Shown here piece by piece: positions 19,990 to 32,134 of a stretch of DNA of 42,009 nucleotides. A program made the translations under genes and the position numbers. Under the pieces are notes generated by a model, which saw nothing but the letters and a program-made list of their open reading frames with translations, ran no database searches and was not told the origin of the DNA. Numbering within the stretch: position 1 is the first letter of the stretch; each line of letters starts with the position of its first letter. Origin of the DNA: Chromera velia (Eukaryota > Sar > Chromeraceae); assembly GCA_018398765.1 (NCBI GenBank), contig JAHBMJ010000712.1, positions 1 to 42,009 on the forward strand, written 5' to 3'.

Positions 19990-20745
19990 AACGCAGGAAG
20001 ACCAAAATTGGGAAAGCAATCGGACGGGCAGGAAGGCCAAAATTGGGAAGGTAATCAGGCGGGCAGGAAAGCCGAAATTGGAAGGCAGTCAGGCCGCCAA
20101 GAAGACCGAAATTGGAAGGCAGGTATGTAGGCAGAAAAAACGAACTCTGGGAGGTAGTCAAACACACAAGAAGGCCAAACGTGGGAAGACAGTCGGGCTA
20201 GCAGGAAGAACAAAATTAGGAAGGCCATCGGGTAAGCAGGATGACCGAAATTAGGAAGCGTTAGGAGGAAACTTGGGCGGGAAGGAACTAGGGGAAGGAA
20301 GGCCAAAATAGGGAGGGAATCAAGTAGGCAGGAAAACCGAAATTGGGAAGGCAACTGGATAGGCAGGAAGGCTGAAATTGCAAAGTCAGTCAGGCAGACA
20401 GAAAGACCAAAATTTGGAAAGCATTGAGGCAGACAGAAAAACTAAAATTTGGAGGGCAGTCAGGCAGGCAAGAAGGCCGAAATCGGAAAGCAGTCAGCAT
20501 TGCAGGAATGCAAAACTCTAGAAGGCAGTCAGGCAGGTAAGAAGGCCGAAATTGGGAAGGCAATCGGGCAGCCTGAGGCAGGAAGACCAAAATTGGGAGC
20601 GCGGTGAAGGCCGAAATTAGGAAGGCTCCGAAGGTAATAGGGTGGGCGGAAAAGCTGAAATTGGGAAGGCATTTAGCCAGACAGAAAAGCTGAAAGCTAG
20701 AGGGTAGTCAAGCAGGCAAGAAGGGTGAAATTTCAGAGGCAGTCA
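19990..20745 (+). repeat. Degenerate tandem repeat, about 37-bp unit
   Basis: About 20 diverged copies of a unit like GGCAGGAAGGCCGAAATTGG followed by GAAGGCAGTCAGGC. Spacing varies from roughly 34 to 40 bp. It starts about 10 bp outside the right end of element B. No coding role is supported. Confidence 0.85.
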
Positions 20746-21144
20746 GGCCGGTAAAAAAAAACACAGGCTCGGCACGTATAGGCGCTGCTCCCTTTTGCAG
20801 TCTGAAGACTGTGGCCGTAACGAAGATGCAAAGACCTACCTCTAGACAAGTTGAAGAAAGCCTGGGGCTCAGAACAAACATCTCCCAAATGAGGCCAACG
20901 ACCTGCAAAGAGCAGAGAAGGGGAGAAGGGGTGAGCAACACAAGCAAAGGGAGACGACAGTTTTTTGCCTTGCCGAGGGGAGACCGGTCAGTCGCTCAGC
21001 AACCATAATAGCCAGGTTGCAACCATACAGAAACACTTATAGACATGATAGAAAGCCTTCTGCATGCACCAAAAAGGCTCATCTCTGCAAACAAGATTTT
21101 TTCAATTCCCTCACTGGGAGGGAGGGGTAGACCCTCTCGCAGCT
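20746..21144. other. Unassigned sequence between minisatellite and hAT-like element 3
   Basis: Mixed-composition sequence with no recognised gene or repeat. Confidence 0.4.
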
Positions 21145-22413
21145 CAGTGCATTGAACAAATAAATTGCAAATAAATTGCTTTGATCAGTTTTGTGTAAAC
21201 AATTACTGCAATAGTTGCAATTAATTGCCAATAATTGCCTATAAAACAAAAATTTAATTTTTCTAGGTGCTCTGGGGTGTTTAAAGGACTATTAATAACA
21301 TTTTTATGTTTTTTTATGCATATTTAATGTGATGTACAGGATTTTAATACTTATATAAATGAATTTAAAATCTTTGAAAGGAGTTATACTAAGTTATACA
21401 ACTCATTACTAAGCTATTACTTGGTATTAATACCTGTAATATATTTAATAATAACTATTTTTATTTTTTAACATAGAAAATATAAACTTAGAATTCAATA
21501 TGAATGATAAACAATATGAACACACTTTCGTATACGGTTCATAACATAAAAATTCTGCAACTGTACGTACAAGCAGTAAAAACTTACTGCTAGCACGTAT
21601 AGTACTTCAATTTTGTGAGTATACTGCATGTAAACAGAGCCATATCCACGAAAACATCCATGCAATCGATCATACAATAGCAGAAACGAGAAGACACAAA
21701 GGCCATAACATTTTTGTGCACTACTCAGTATCATTCATAAATTAAAGAAACGTATCAAGGCATGCAATTTCATAACAATGGATGTAGATGAATGCAATAT
21801 GAAGGCAGTCCATTTCTTCAGAGTGCATGATGAAGAGTTACCCTGCTTCTTGCAGAGCAGACAGGCATACTTGCCTTTAATGACCTCTTTTTTGTCATTT
21901 GTCTCTGCACTGCCTTGCAACGGAGTCTGTTCGTAGAAGTGTTTGAAAATATGTTTTGGTGCAAGGCTACAGTACGACATCGTTAAAAGAAAGGAGAAAC
22001 TCGGAACTCTTCTCACTGCTCCTTTGCTTTACTTAGTCGGCTGAAGCTGCCAAACAACAGACAACGACAGAAAACCGAGCCGTTTCCATAAATACATATA
22101 TGTAACAGTATTGTACGTACACGTACGTGTGTTTCGTCGGTCTACGCGGCTTAATTGCATGCAAAGCAGTCGCACTGTGCGCGTACCACGCCTACTTTGC
22201 ACTGCACGTATGCTTGATCGCTTTGGCGCCCTATAACGCGGGTTTAGCCTTGTTTTTCACTAGTTTTAAGCCCAATAAAACACCTCAGACTCTCAATTTT
22301 GAAATTGTATACAATTATTGCAATAAATTACAATGAGCTAAGAGCTTATAATAAATTATTGCTCCCAATTATTTGCAATTATTGCAATTACAATTATTGC
22401 TTTCAATGCACTG
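21145..22413. mobile_element. hAT-like element 3, non-autonomous
   Basis: The left end CAGTGCATTGAA and the right end read inward, CAGTGCATTGAA, are identical 12-bp inverted repeats starting CAGTG, common for hAT. Both are followed by AATTGC/GCAATTATTG-rich subterminal sequence. Flanking sequence is CTCTCGCAGCT on the left and CTCTCGCT on the right, consistent with an 8-bp duplication plus a small 3-base change on the left. The interior is AT-rich and contains a short frame with a finger-like C-x2-C motif. Confidence 0.65.
21735..22016 (-). pseudogene. Possible BED-finger fragment in hAT-like element 3
   Basis: A 93-codon frame containing GKYACLLCKKQGNSSSCTLKKW. The C-x2-C pair with following basic and hydroxyl residues resembles the first half of a BED finger; the second His pair is not obvious. 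The location inside a hAT-type element supports a transposase fragment. Too short for a firm call. Confidence 0.35.
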
Positions 22414-24558
22414 CTCTCGCTTAGCCTCTTGTAGAAAACACTCCTAGACACATTTTGGACGCAAACCTGCAGAGCAGGTCGGAACCCCCCCCCTCCACCA
22501 GGGATACGAAACTCGGTCGTTTCGTACCCCTACGCTAGCCCCTGCGAGAGGGTCCACCTCTCTTTGTTGCTGGTGGAACGACACAAAACAAACTGACCTG
22601 ATTGAGCGATCGAAACTAGTCTGGCAACCCTTCTAGTTGTCGTACAACTCCTTTGCACCGAGGCAACCACTCCCACAAGCTACCAGAGGTGTCCAGCCAA
22701 CACAGATACCGGAGGGAGACGAAACTCCCGAATCTATAACCCCTCCAAAAATGAGGTTCTGGAACAACAAGCTGAACACGATTTCGTTGTTGTTAAGCCT
22801 TCCAATACAATCCAATGGAATGCTTGACAACGAGATTTTGTGAATAGAGGCCCATTCTGTTGACCCGACTTTCTGACTGGAGGAGAACTTTCTGAAGACC
22901 TGACTGAGAATTTTTCAGATCGGCATTTTGATGGGTTAACACACAGCCGGGAAGTGCTTTTTGGCCTTTATGGCCGGCCAGGCCCTGGCTTACAACGCGT
23001 AGCTTGCCTTTCGGGGCTATCACATGGTTGGCCGATCTAAAATCGGCTCCTAAAATCGGCTTTCCGTCGAATATTTCAAGTCGATCAGAGCACGACCTAG
23101 TGTTGCCTCTCTCCCATCACATAGACTTGCTCTCCAGCGATGAAAGTAGGCTTTATCAAAAGCCCAGAGGATTGGTTTCTTTAGTTTTTCTTAGGTTTAT
23201 AACATTCACTCTACTGGTTGCCCTGAAAGGGTAATTTTGATCTTCTATCATGAAGGGCACGGCCTGTCTCCACGCAAAGGGGCCTACGAAGTTGCCCCAG
23301 TAAAGCTTCCATTGAATCATAGTTGCACTAGTACAGTACAGTGTAGAATCAAAACTAGTACAGTATAGTACAGTTCGAGCGGCCCACCCCACTCTGCTTC
23401 ACTGAGTTAGGCGGGCCGCCCGCCGCTCGTCCCACTACCTTTTTATAAGCCTTTAAGCTAAGTTTTAGGCTACTTAAAGCCTACTTTTAACATATTTTTC
23501 CTTATGTTTTTAGTAACTTTTTACTAGTATTTTAGTAAGTTTTCATTATGTTTTTATAGTAAACATAAATTAAAGAAAAAGATGGTTTCAAGTGAAGCCT
23601 CTCAACCATGAGAATACAAGGTTTCTGTTCCACCCCTCCGGTACTTAGACAAGGTTTTACATATTGAAATCGAGGGGCGGAGGAAATCTAAGGCAACAAT
23701 GTCCTTGTAGATGATGTCGGAGTGGCATAAGGCAGTACAGGCTGCGACGCCCCCTCTTTAGCTTAACTATATATTGTCGGGGATGATAGTGTCGCATCTG
23801 CTTACAATACAGGTTCGATAATGATCCACTTATACTGAGGAGCAATACTCTTTACAACAACTTGAAAGTACCCCTTACTTTCAAGAAAATCTTAAAACTC
23901 CTGTCGTTTTGACTGCTACTCTCTACAAGCTATGTGTCAGAGCTGCTCAAGCCCCCCAAAACGCCTCTCTCGCCACGGAGGTCTTTCAGGCTGCTAATGC
24001 GGCGCCCGGGGGTCTGTAAGCAGAGGTTCTCTCTCTATAACTAGGTTTACTCTGAGAAGAAAAACCGTCTCACCCAGTTATACCACTGCGGCACCAAGAC
24101 TTGCTGGTCACCACACATGCCAACCTCCACCTCCAGAGGGTTTATCAGAGGAACATTGGGCACTACAGGAGAGAGACCCAGATTTTGGGACTCCAAGGAC
24201 TTGACCTTGTATCGGACAAGTCTGCCGAGGTATTTGATGACAAGCTAGATGGAGAGATGGCGATTGAGTACCTGAAGAGCATCGGACTGGAGTTCAGAGA
24301 GGCTCCTTTCTGAGTCACTGTAATTCATCATCACCATATCATAACTTAGCATACGTTTATAGAGCATTAACGTAGGTTAAGAGACCCCCTAGAACGCTAG
24401 AAATAGAAGAAATTTTTTTTAAGGTCTAGTACAGTAGTACAGTACAATGTAGATATCATAGTACAGTGGTACAGTATAGTACAGTGTAATACAGTATAGT
24501 ATAGTATACTTGTGCAACTATGCATGATTGAATCCCTTCCATGCGTATGCTCTAACAA
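22414..24558. other. Region without a supported gene
   Basis: Short open frames only. Notable are two clusters of GTACAG-type repeats (23326-23375 and 24425-24510), an AT-rich stretch (23440-23590) and a 70-codon frame ending at 24313 (KSIGLEFREAPF) that could not be assigned. Confidence 0.4.
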
Positions 24559-26628
24559 ACCTCCCTGGACCTAAGTGCCACTTGAAAAAATATAATCAAG
24601 ATGATCTTTATCTGTGACATTGTTTTTCAAGAGACCGTCCATGCTTGCGGCGTACATGGTCAAAACACCGTCTAAATATGCAGCTTTGGCTTTTAAGACA
24701 CCATAAATGATCCGCACCTGCGGTGCAGACTTTCAAGTTTATCCAAAAATGCGGCTTTATTCCGTTCTATACCTCCCTAAACCTAATGTCCACTTAAAAA
24801 AAAAATATCAAGATCGTCCGCGCCTGCGGCGCGGCCAATCAAGTCTATCTAAATTTGCGGCCTAGCAAATCTCATTCAAAGAATATTTAAAAAAAATTGA
24901 AAAATAATAACGTATAAATAAATTGACATATTGCCTTTAAAATACTATTCATGCCTAGGTTTTGTACATATCATCATATATAATCATACAATATCAATAT
25001 TACATCCTAGATTACATCATACATAGCTCGGTGCCAGTATATGATCATATATAACATCTCTATTCATTCATCTTCTGAATCAGAATCAGCAAGATTGCTC
25101 TTGTCTCTCTGCTTCTCTCTGCTGGGCCTCACTCTGTTCCTCCCCAACTGCTACCACAAAATTCGAAGACGAAGAAGCTTGGGCAGAGCCTGCAAGCGGA
25201 GAGGCAACTTATTGTGATAAAGACACAAGAAAGGGGGAAGGTGCGGAGACCGTTTGCGAAAATCTGTATTCAAAATTTGTCTGCAGTGTCTTTCCTGAGC
25301 GGGGAGACCACTGCTGTCTCGCATCTGCGTACAAGTCAAACACAATTGCCCTTCCCACTTCCTTAACAGGATTTCTTCCCTCAGTGAGGGCAAGAGAGCG
25401 GGCACAAAGCTCATTTCTAGCCTCCTGCTTGCTCAGTAAAAACAGGCCGTTCACTGAAATTGCTCTCTGTCTCTCTCACCTTCTCTGCCTCACTGCGTTG
25501 GACTGCTGAGTGCGTGCTACAAATTGATCTCCCCATGAGACCATATGGGAGCGAAGTACGAAATTGAAGAACAAAGATGCAGGCTTAAACGCCTCCCCTC
25601 CCACTTCCTGATTGAATTTCACGATGCACCCTCCCCGAAATTCCACAGCACAACCAAAGTCTGACAGAAGAACGAGGTCCATGCAGTACGTGACTCCGTG
25701 GTCGAGGAAGAACTTCCCGTCTCCATCTCTTCCAAGGTCTGGGGTGTTGGGGTGCAGTTGCAGCAGAAGAAGGAGCTTTCTCTAGAGGGCTGGCAACAGC
25801 AGAGGGGGGGGCGGAGGAAGGAAACGGCCCGGTAGCTGCCTTTGCCTTTGCAAAGACAGGGTTCTCACCCTTGGAAATAGGGGGGGCGTTGTTGTTTATT
25901 GCGGTGGGGGCTTGTAAGGCCGGGACAAGGAACTGTAGACAGCGTGCGACTGCCCTCGCTTGACTTCTGTCTGAAAGGCCGACGAGGGATCTATCGTCGG
26001 GATTCTCGAGATCAAACTCCCTCACCGACTCAGTATTCTTTACGCCGACTGCTTCTCTGAGCTTGGTGTACACCTCCTGCTGCTTGTCAGCCTTTCCGAG
26101 GGGCCTTTCTAGAGCCTTGAACATGCTCTGCAAGAAGGCAGGGTCTTCCTTCGACATGTTGAAGGAGTAACCCTGAGGGTGGAGTTGGGGATCCGGGTGT
26201 CGCACGAGGAGTTTCCTGCCAGAAAGGCTTCTGTAAGTCTCAGTTTCTCTTAGACTCCAGCAAAGTAAGATTAACCACCAACACTTTGTAGGCAATACTT
26301 CTGATACTGTGAATCCTTCTTCTGTTGGGTTATGTTGGATACTCTGAGAGGTAAGGTAATTGAACGAAAAGTCTGAAAGTCCGTCAATCTCGTCAATTTT
26401 TTTTTCTTCAGGGTTTAGATATACTTGCACTTTGGGAGACGGGTGGACACGCATGCAATACGCATGCAGCTGCGATTTTTTAGCATGCAGCTGCATGCTG
26501 CCTTTCAAAACACTGCCTACGTCTGCGGCGTTGCCTTTCAAGACACCGCTCGCGCCTGTGGCGCAGGCGTTCAAGCCTATCTAAAAATGCTGCCCCACCA
26601 TTCAAGTGGACATTAGGTTCAGGGAGGT
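24559..26628. mobile_element. Element with about 27-bp inverted repeats, superfamily unknown
   Basis: The left end ACCTCCCTGGACCTAAGTGC and the right end read inward, ACCTCCCTGAACCTAATGTC, continue as CCACTTGA on both sides. A further left-end copy starts at about 24763, so the left end is duplicated. Next to the ends are copies of a GC-rich motif, CGCCTGCGGCGC, followed by TTCAAG and TCTATCTAAAAATGCGGC (24650-24860 and 26515-26600). No clear target duplication was seen. Confidence 0.55.
25209..26574 (-). pseudogene. Unrecognised frameshifted gene inside the 24559-26628 element
   Basis: A 329-codon frame (26574 to 25585) with MSKEDPAFLQSMFKALERPL, then LQFLVPALQAPTAINNN and a proline/alanine/serine-rich tail. 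Near 25720 a second frame takes over (KFFLDHGVTYCM...), runs through one stop at 25476 and ends at 25209. FFLDHG is faintly like the D-[ST]-G turn of aspartic proteases, but nothing else supports that. It may encode an element-specific protein. The start is uncertain; codons before about residue 50 overlap the GC-rich end repeats. Confidence 0.4.
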
Positions 26629-26934
26629 ACCGTTCTACTCGTCGACTTCTTATCGACCGGGCAGAGCAGAATCTTGGACAGGAGGGCAGAGTCCAGTTCA
26701 AGTCGGTATTCACTGATATAGGTATTGATAAATTGCACAGTATTTGAAAGTTTGTGATGCAGAGTTTGCTGATCAGTCAAAGTCACCTAAGTCCTGAGAG
26801 TTCCTCTAATTGATTTCAACTGTCAAAGACCTGAATGAACGAGTTGTGGAATTTTCTGACAGTCGATTCAATCACTCTCCAGAATCTGTCACTGAGGTGC
26901 TACCAAACTTTTTGTCCGAGGTTTGGTTTTTATA

Positions 26935-27090
26935 TGTACGGAAAATTCCGCATGTCACTGAATCTGCATGTGTCGGAATTTTCCGCCAGTCGGAATTCTA
27001 CGCAAGTCGGAATTTTCCGTAAGTCGGATTTTTTCGCAAATGTCGGAATTTTCCGCAAGTGTGAAATTTTTGTAAGTGTCGGAATTTTTC
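26935..27090. repeat. Cluster of CGGAATTTTCCG-type repeats, left
   Basis: About seven copies of GTCGGAATTTTCCGCAA with small changes, in one orientation, after one inverted copy (ACGGAAAATTCCG) at 26938. The same motif clusters again at 32135-32200. Confidence 0.8.
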
Positions 27091-27099
27091 GCAAGTGTT

Positions 27100-28890
27100 G
27101 TATAAATCTATTATAGTGTTGCATATATGTGTTGCAGTGTTGCATTAGTATTGCATGAGTGTTACATTAGTATGTGTTGCATAAGTATGCACAAGTGTTG
27201 CATTAGTATTGCATGAGTGTTACACTAATTTAACTAAATTAGGATGTTACACTCGCTGCATGTTACATCTAGTTGTATTTAATTATTATTTAATTTAATT
27301 GTGTCTTGTATTATATTGTAATACATTCTGATTTATTTTATTTTTAAAGAAATCAGTGTTTAATTTAAATTACAAGAAATTAATTTAACTGATGATCCCT
27401 CCTGTGCAAGATTATATATAGTGTCTTTCTTTCTATTCTAAGACTTTCTTAAAAGTTTTGAAATCATTCTAAAAAATTATTCCTGTTTATTTTTAATACT
27501 TTACCTTTCCTCTAGCCTTTCCTTGGACGTGACACATCCCCCCTGTGCAAGACGATCATCCCGATTGGTTAAAAAAATAAATACCTTTCTTGGACATAAC
27601 ATATTATTCTTAGGAGTTGGATATGAGAACTATTTATATTCGTCGATCATTCTTCATGTAGTTTATTAATTTGAATAAAATTATCATAATTGATGGAATG
27701 AGGCGAAGTAGACGTAAATAGTTTGTGAAATTAGGGAAAAACTCTGGAGAATTGATCGAATCTAGAAGCCTACATAAATGTGTTCAAGTTGATGAGAAAT
27801 ATGTATTTGGTCAATACCAACTGCAACGTTTGATTGTTACCCATGCTTTGTCATTTATAGTGGGATAGACAATGCCGATGTGCACTGCATACCTGCATAT
27901 TCTTGCTAATGTTCACATCACTTCATAGTATGAGCGGATCAACCAAAAGTTGGGATAAAAGCTGCTGCTGCATTACTAAATAAACAATGATATAACCACA
28001 CCATATGGAACTCATGGCAGCATCATGTTGTTAAGCAACCTTCACAAATGCGATTTCTCTACAGCGAGAGACATAAGCGACATAAACACAGATCGTTGAA
28101 CGATTTGTCAATGATGTTCAATCGGATGAGTACAAGAAGTGGAAGAAATGGAAAACAACAGCGTGCTCTTTAATCCATGTGGTCTTGATAAACAAAGAAT
28201 CTTTTCCATAAGGAAAAAGCATGCAGATGCGAAAACAAAGCAGACAACTGGCCGCCATGGTCGGCCAGCCAGATGGCTTATGCAGAGAGAAAAACATAGA
28301 GAAAAAAAAAATCGTGTCCTTATCTTAAAGTTTACAAGCTCTTCTAGGTTCCACTTTCCCCTCTTTGTCCCCTTCTCGATATTGTATCAGAAAGAGATGT
28401 TAACTCGTGTCTTTCCCCCCTATTTGTGATGTAGTCGTGCTATTAATGAATTAAACAAAAGAGACAAAGACATAAAAGAAGGTCTTAACAAAAATTGGTC
28501 AAACGGCCTGTTTTAAGCCAGCCCCCCCCCCCCTTTCTTTTTCCCATTCATACAAAATAGGAAAAGGACCAGACACTGTATCTAACTCATTCTTCTGCAA
28601 GTCAAACTATATGAACAGCTCAACTGGCCTTTCATCTTCCTTCCTTTCGATCACTCTGCCCTCAGACTTGCAGTTGAGAGCGCTTACTCCCACCCCCTCC
28701 GTTCCTTTGTGCAGATTCTGCAGAAGAGTTTCCCCTCCAGCACGTCGGGAAGGGGCTCTCCTGCCAGGGGCAGTGGGGGGACAGGGGCGGGGACTTGCCA
28801 GTTTGGTGGGATGATGAGCTGAAGTTTCTCATCCGTTCTTCATATACAGTGCCCAAGCACATTGATTGGGAGGATAAAGTCTCCGAGGCC
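27100..28890. other. AT-rich region without a supported gene
   Basis: GTGTTGCAT/TATTGCATGAGT repeats (27110-27240), then AT-rich DNA with two CCCTGTGCAAGA motifs (27398 and 27539). 27760-28200 has short broken frames (for example VDEKYVFGQYQLQRLIVTHA) that may be an old transposase fragment but could not be placed. A C run lies near 28524. Confidence 0.4.
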
Positions 28891-28896
28891 CTGAAT

Positions 28897-29259
28897 TCAG
28901 TACTTGGGTTCGGGTTGATCAAAAGGATACCCGGCTAGGTACCCGGTAGATGGCTCTGCAGTGGGGGTGAGTAGAAAATCTGAGGTGAATGCGGGGGCGG
29001 GTAGAAGGGATAGCTGATGGAATAGACTGAGCGGCCCTGTCTGCTGATAAGGTTGGGGGCTGCTGTTAGCAAAGAACACAGGCGATATGCCCAGTGCAGA
29101 GGGCAATAGAGCAGCGATGCCTCCCATCTGTGCTGTCAGTATCAGTGTGGCTGCATTTTGTTGTTGTTGCTGCTGCTGCTGTTGCTGGTAGGGTTGAGGA
29201 AGGGGAGGGACAGAATTGTTAGGGTAAACAGGGGAGGGGAGTGGGCTAGGGTATTTCAT
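28897..29259 (-). CDS. Hypothetical polyglutamine protein
   Basis: A 120-codon frame starting MKYPSPLPSPVYPNN, with a run of ten glutamines encoded by mixed CAA/CAG codons at about residues 25-34, then proline- and leucine-rich sequence. Low-complexity composition gives no function. It lies in the same block as two other unrecognised genes. A spliced continuation beyond 28897 is possible but not shown. Confidence 0.35.
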   Translation of the reverse strand: MKYPSPLPSPVYPNNSVPPLPQPYQQQQQQQQQQNAATLILTAQMGGIAALLPSALGISPVFFANSSPQPYQQTGPLSLFHQLSLLPAPAFTSDFLLTPTAEPSTGYLAGYPFDQPEPKY

Positions 29260-29823
29260 TTTGATGGAGGTGTACTAGGTTTTATAGTAAAAAACCTTAC
29301 AAAAAAACAGTTTTTAAACATTTTTTTAAATAGATTCCTAGCCCAATTTTGCTAAAAAGTCATTTAAACACATAATCACATGTAAAATCCTTGGTTTGGC
29401 AAGGTTATATTAGGTTAAAGGTAGGTTTAGGGGTCGTTGCCAATGAAAGTTCGGACGCAAGATTATAGAACCTTCATTTTAACGTTGTCATCTTTTGAAA
29501 CCTGCTTGAAACTGCCAATACTAGTATTAACATAGTATAAACCAGCCTCAAACTATTTAAAACAAACTTAAAACTGATGATTTGACTCTTCAAAACTGTT
29601 ATTGAGACACCTTGTCTTGGCAAGCTAGACAGTCATGCATACGGGAAAAACATTGTCAAATTTCGATAAATTTGTGATGGAGCATTCAAGCTGGTAGACA
29701 AATGGAATTAGAGACAACAGAAAAAAGAGTATGATGGCAATAAAAAATCGAAAGCAGAAAGGTGCTTTGGCTGTTCGAGAGAGCCCTTTTCTCAGCTTTC
29801 TTCCCTTATGTCTTCTCTGCTTA

Positions 29824-30403
29824 GCCCTCTGCTGTCTCGTTTGTAGCCACAGAGCCCGAGCTCTCCTCTTTCGCTCCCCTACGTCCCTCTGTTGCACTCA
29901 CTGGGGACTATTCTGTTGGGGTAGGGGAAGTTGTTCCTTGCAAGTGGGAAAGCAGTGATAGCAGTACGGAAGAGCGGTTTGTTAGCAAAGTTTTGGACTT
30001 AATTGATCCATCTGATGTGCACCCGACAACAAAAAAAGGAAGAAGTTTAAGGGTATCTCGGATTGCCCTTGTTGAAGAGAATGCCGCATTTTCTGCCCGT
30101 ATCGTTTCATATAAACGAATTTCTTCTTCAGATGACACAACAGAGTTCAAACTGTTTTTATTCCATCGCATGTTAACGCCAAGAACTGACGACACACCCC
30201 TTTCTGCTGTTTTTTTCTGGTTGCATTCGACAGTTTTGGTTGGAAGGGGGGTAACGGTAAATAACGACGAGCTTGCTTGCATAGAAAGTCAGTTTAATGA
30301 TAATATAATTGAGCATGAAAGTGATGAAAAGGATAAAAGCCGAAGGAGAGTTGAGTCATATGGTTTTGAAATCATGTCTGCTAGTGTTAATAAAGTGATT
30401 TGA
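29824..30403 (+). CDS. Unrecognised exon, about 190 codons
   Basis: Open from 29824 to a TGA at 30403. It begins right after TTATGTCTTCTCTGCTTAG, a good pyrimidine-rich splice acceptor, so it is probably a 3' exon. The protein includes RFVSKVLDLIDPSDVHPTT, RVSRIALVEENAAFSARIV and FKLFLFHRML, and ends with an acidic-basic tail. No family was recognised. The upstream exon was not located. It is free of stops, unlike most frames here. Confidence 0.45.
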
Positions 30404-30700
30404 AGTAGGTTATACCAGGTTACATAAGGTTTACGTAGGTTAAGTGTTAGGTTACATAACGATATTTTTATTACTCTTAGAACCCTAAGTGGCAACATGA
30501 TGAAAACCTTAAATAACCATCATAAATCATGATGCTACAAGTCTTTTTTTAAGTTTATGAAGGTGTTTTTAGGTAAAGAACCATATTGAGCATACTTTTA
30601 GATGTCTAGAGTGTTTCACATACTTGAAGGGGCGGATATAAAATTAATTTTTATTATTATTATTTTTTTTAGTAAAATACCCTAGGGAGTGGGTGGAAAG
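30404..30700. other. AT-rich spacer with AGGTTA-type repeats
   Basis: Several AGGTTA/AGGTTTA motifs (30406-30460), also seen at 29400-29435 upstream of the plus-strand exon. Noncoding as far as can be seen. Confidence 0.45.
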
Positions 30701-30711
30701 CAGGGTCTGAT

Positions 30712-32007
30712 TCATCGGGAACCTCTGAAAGAGTCACTGGTTGGGCCATCGCAATTGCTGTAGAAAGGGCAGCTGGCAAGGAAGATACCACAAGTGTGGT
30801 GAGATTGAATTCTCTCTTCCTTTTTCCCTATCTTTCTTTCTTCATTCTCTTCGTCTTGAGTATCTGATTCATACTTGGAGTTTGACTCGGAGTCGGATTC
30901 TGTGATTGGGAAGAGCACAGGGCTCTCAGAAGCAGGGTCTTTGTCCATAAAGACCTCACCTCTTTCGACTCCCCCCTTAGTGACCATATACACGTTCCCC
31001 TTTTCCATTGCTTCTTTTATAGGGCAATAGACACACATATTCTCGAGTCGGAAAGAATTCGGAAGGGTCATTGCTGCTACAACTCTTCCATTCTGCAGGA
31101 GTAGCCCAGGGAAAACGAACATTCCCTTTGTTTGAGCCTCTTCATAATCTAGATTCCAAAATATCATAGACTCTGGGGGGACAAGACCTTTTTGCATCCT
31201 AGCCAGGTCTTTTTGGCAATGCTAACAGGGTGTAAATTGGGGGTTGAGATCATATAGTTTTTTCAATACCTGCCAGGGGATTCCTGGCCCTGGGTAGGTA
31301 TCATCCCTCGCGCAGGCATAGTGGTAAACGCATGAGTCCTCAAGGGCCGCCTTACTCCATTTAAGAGCTACCCCTCCATTCACTACTGCACATGCTACGA
31401 GTGTTACACCACACTCGAAAACTCTCCTATGTTGAATGATGTCAACCTGCTCGATGTTGTGCCTCACGGAGTATCGAGGGTCGGTTTCCAGTCTATATTT
31501 TCTTTGTACCTCGGCCACCACATCCATGCCGGTCTGTCCAAGCCAGAACTGTTCGTGGCCTGCAGCTACAAGCACGAGGCTCTTAACTGTAAAGTTGGAA
31601 GCGTGAATCCCTGCGAAAGGGGACAGTCTGTACCTGACCTGATACTTGTCGCATACTATCTTTGCATCTACCTTTACCCCCTGCATCTCGGCATAGATTC
31701 GGGTCTCGTGTGAGTCGAGCCGACTGCGGGCCGTAGGTAAAGGTACGTGGACGCTGTCAGTGTACCTTTAATTTTCGGGCACCGCCTGAAAGATGGGGTG
31801 TTCTTTGCAAGCAATCACATAATCTTTGATACGTCCTGGAAAGCCCTGTAGCTGGTCTTTTATACTAGAAAGAGCAGCCGCCGTGGCCATTGCATGGGGA
31901 ACAATAGTTTGTTCTTTCATCGGGGTCTTGCAGAAAGAACTGCGACTCTGTGGGAGAGACTGAGAGGGATTTAAAAAAAGGAGGTAAAAACGGAATCTTC
32001 TAAGCAT
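30712..32007 (-). pseudogene. Unrecognised 432-codon gene broken by two stops
   Basis: One frame runs from ATG at 32007 to 30712 with only two stops: TAA at 31768 and TAG at 31222 (the latter within FTPC*HCQKD). Sequences include KVDAKIVCDKYQVRYRLSPF, SLVLVAAGHEQFWLGQTGMD, VLKKLYDLNPQFTPC and MCVYCPIKEAMEKGNVYMV, and an acidic ESDSESNSKYESDTQDEE tail. Conserved-looking cysteine pairs (C-x-x-C) suggest a metal site but no known domain fits. The right-hand CGGAAAATTCCG cluster is about 130 bp upstream of its start. Confidence 0.5.
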
Positions 32008-32134
32008 AGCTCAGCTGTTACTCAGATCATCCTTTTCACTTGAAATTGTACCTATCTAACTACTTTTGCTCTCAACGTCTTAATGTCATGATACTCCTCC
32101 AAGCCTTGCAGGAGAGACTTGGGGATGGAGTTTA

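Noticed and set aside
14546-24558. Reverse transcriptase/RNase H of the retrotransposon
   Set aside because: I looked for Y-x-D-D and flanking motifs in the frames given downstream of the integrase and saw none; it seems deleted or outside the window.
25476-25720. Copia-type aspartic protease (FFLDHGVTYCM)
   Set aside because: Only a faint match to the D-[ST]-G-A motif, without a flap, neighbouring zinc knuckle or integrase; kept as unknown.
29400-30460. Telomere-like TTAGG(G) repeats
   Set aside because: Only scattered AGGTTA/TTAGGT motifs; no regular tandem array.
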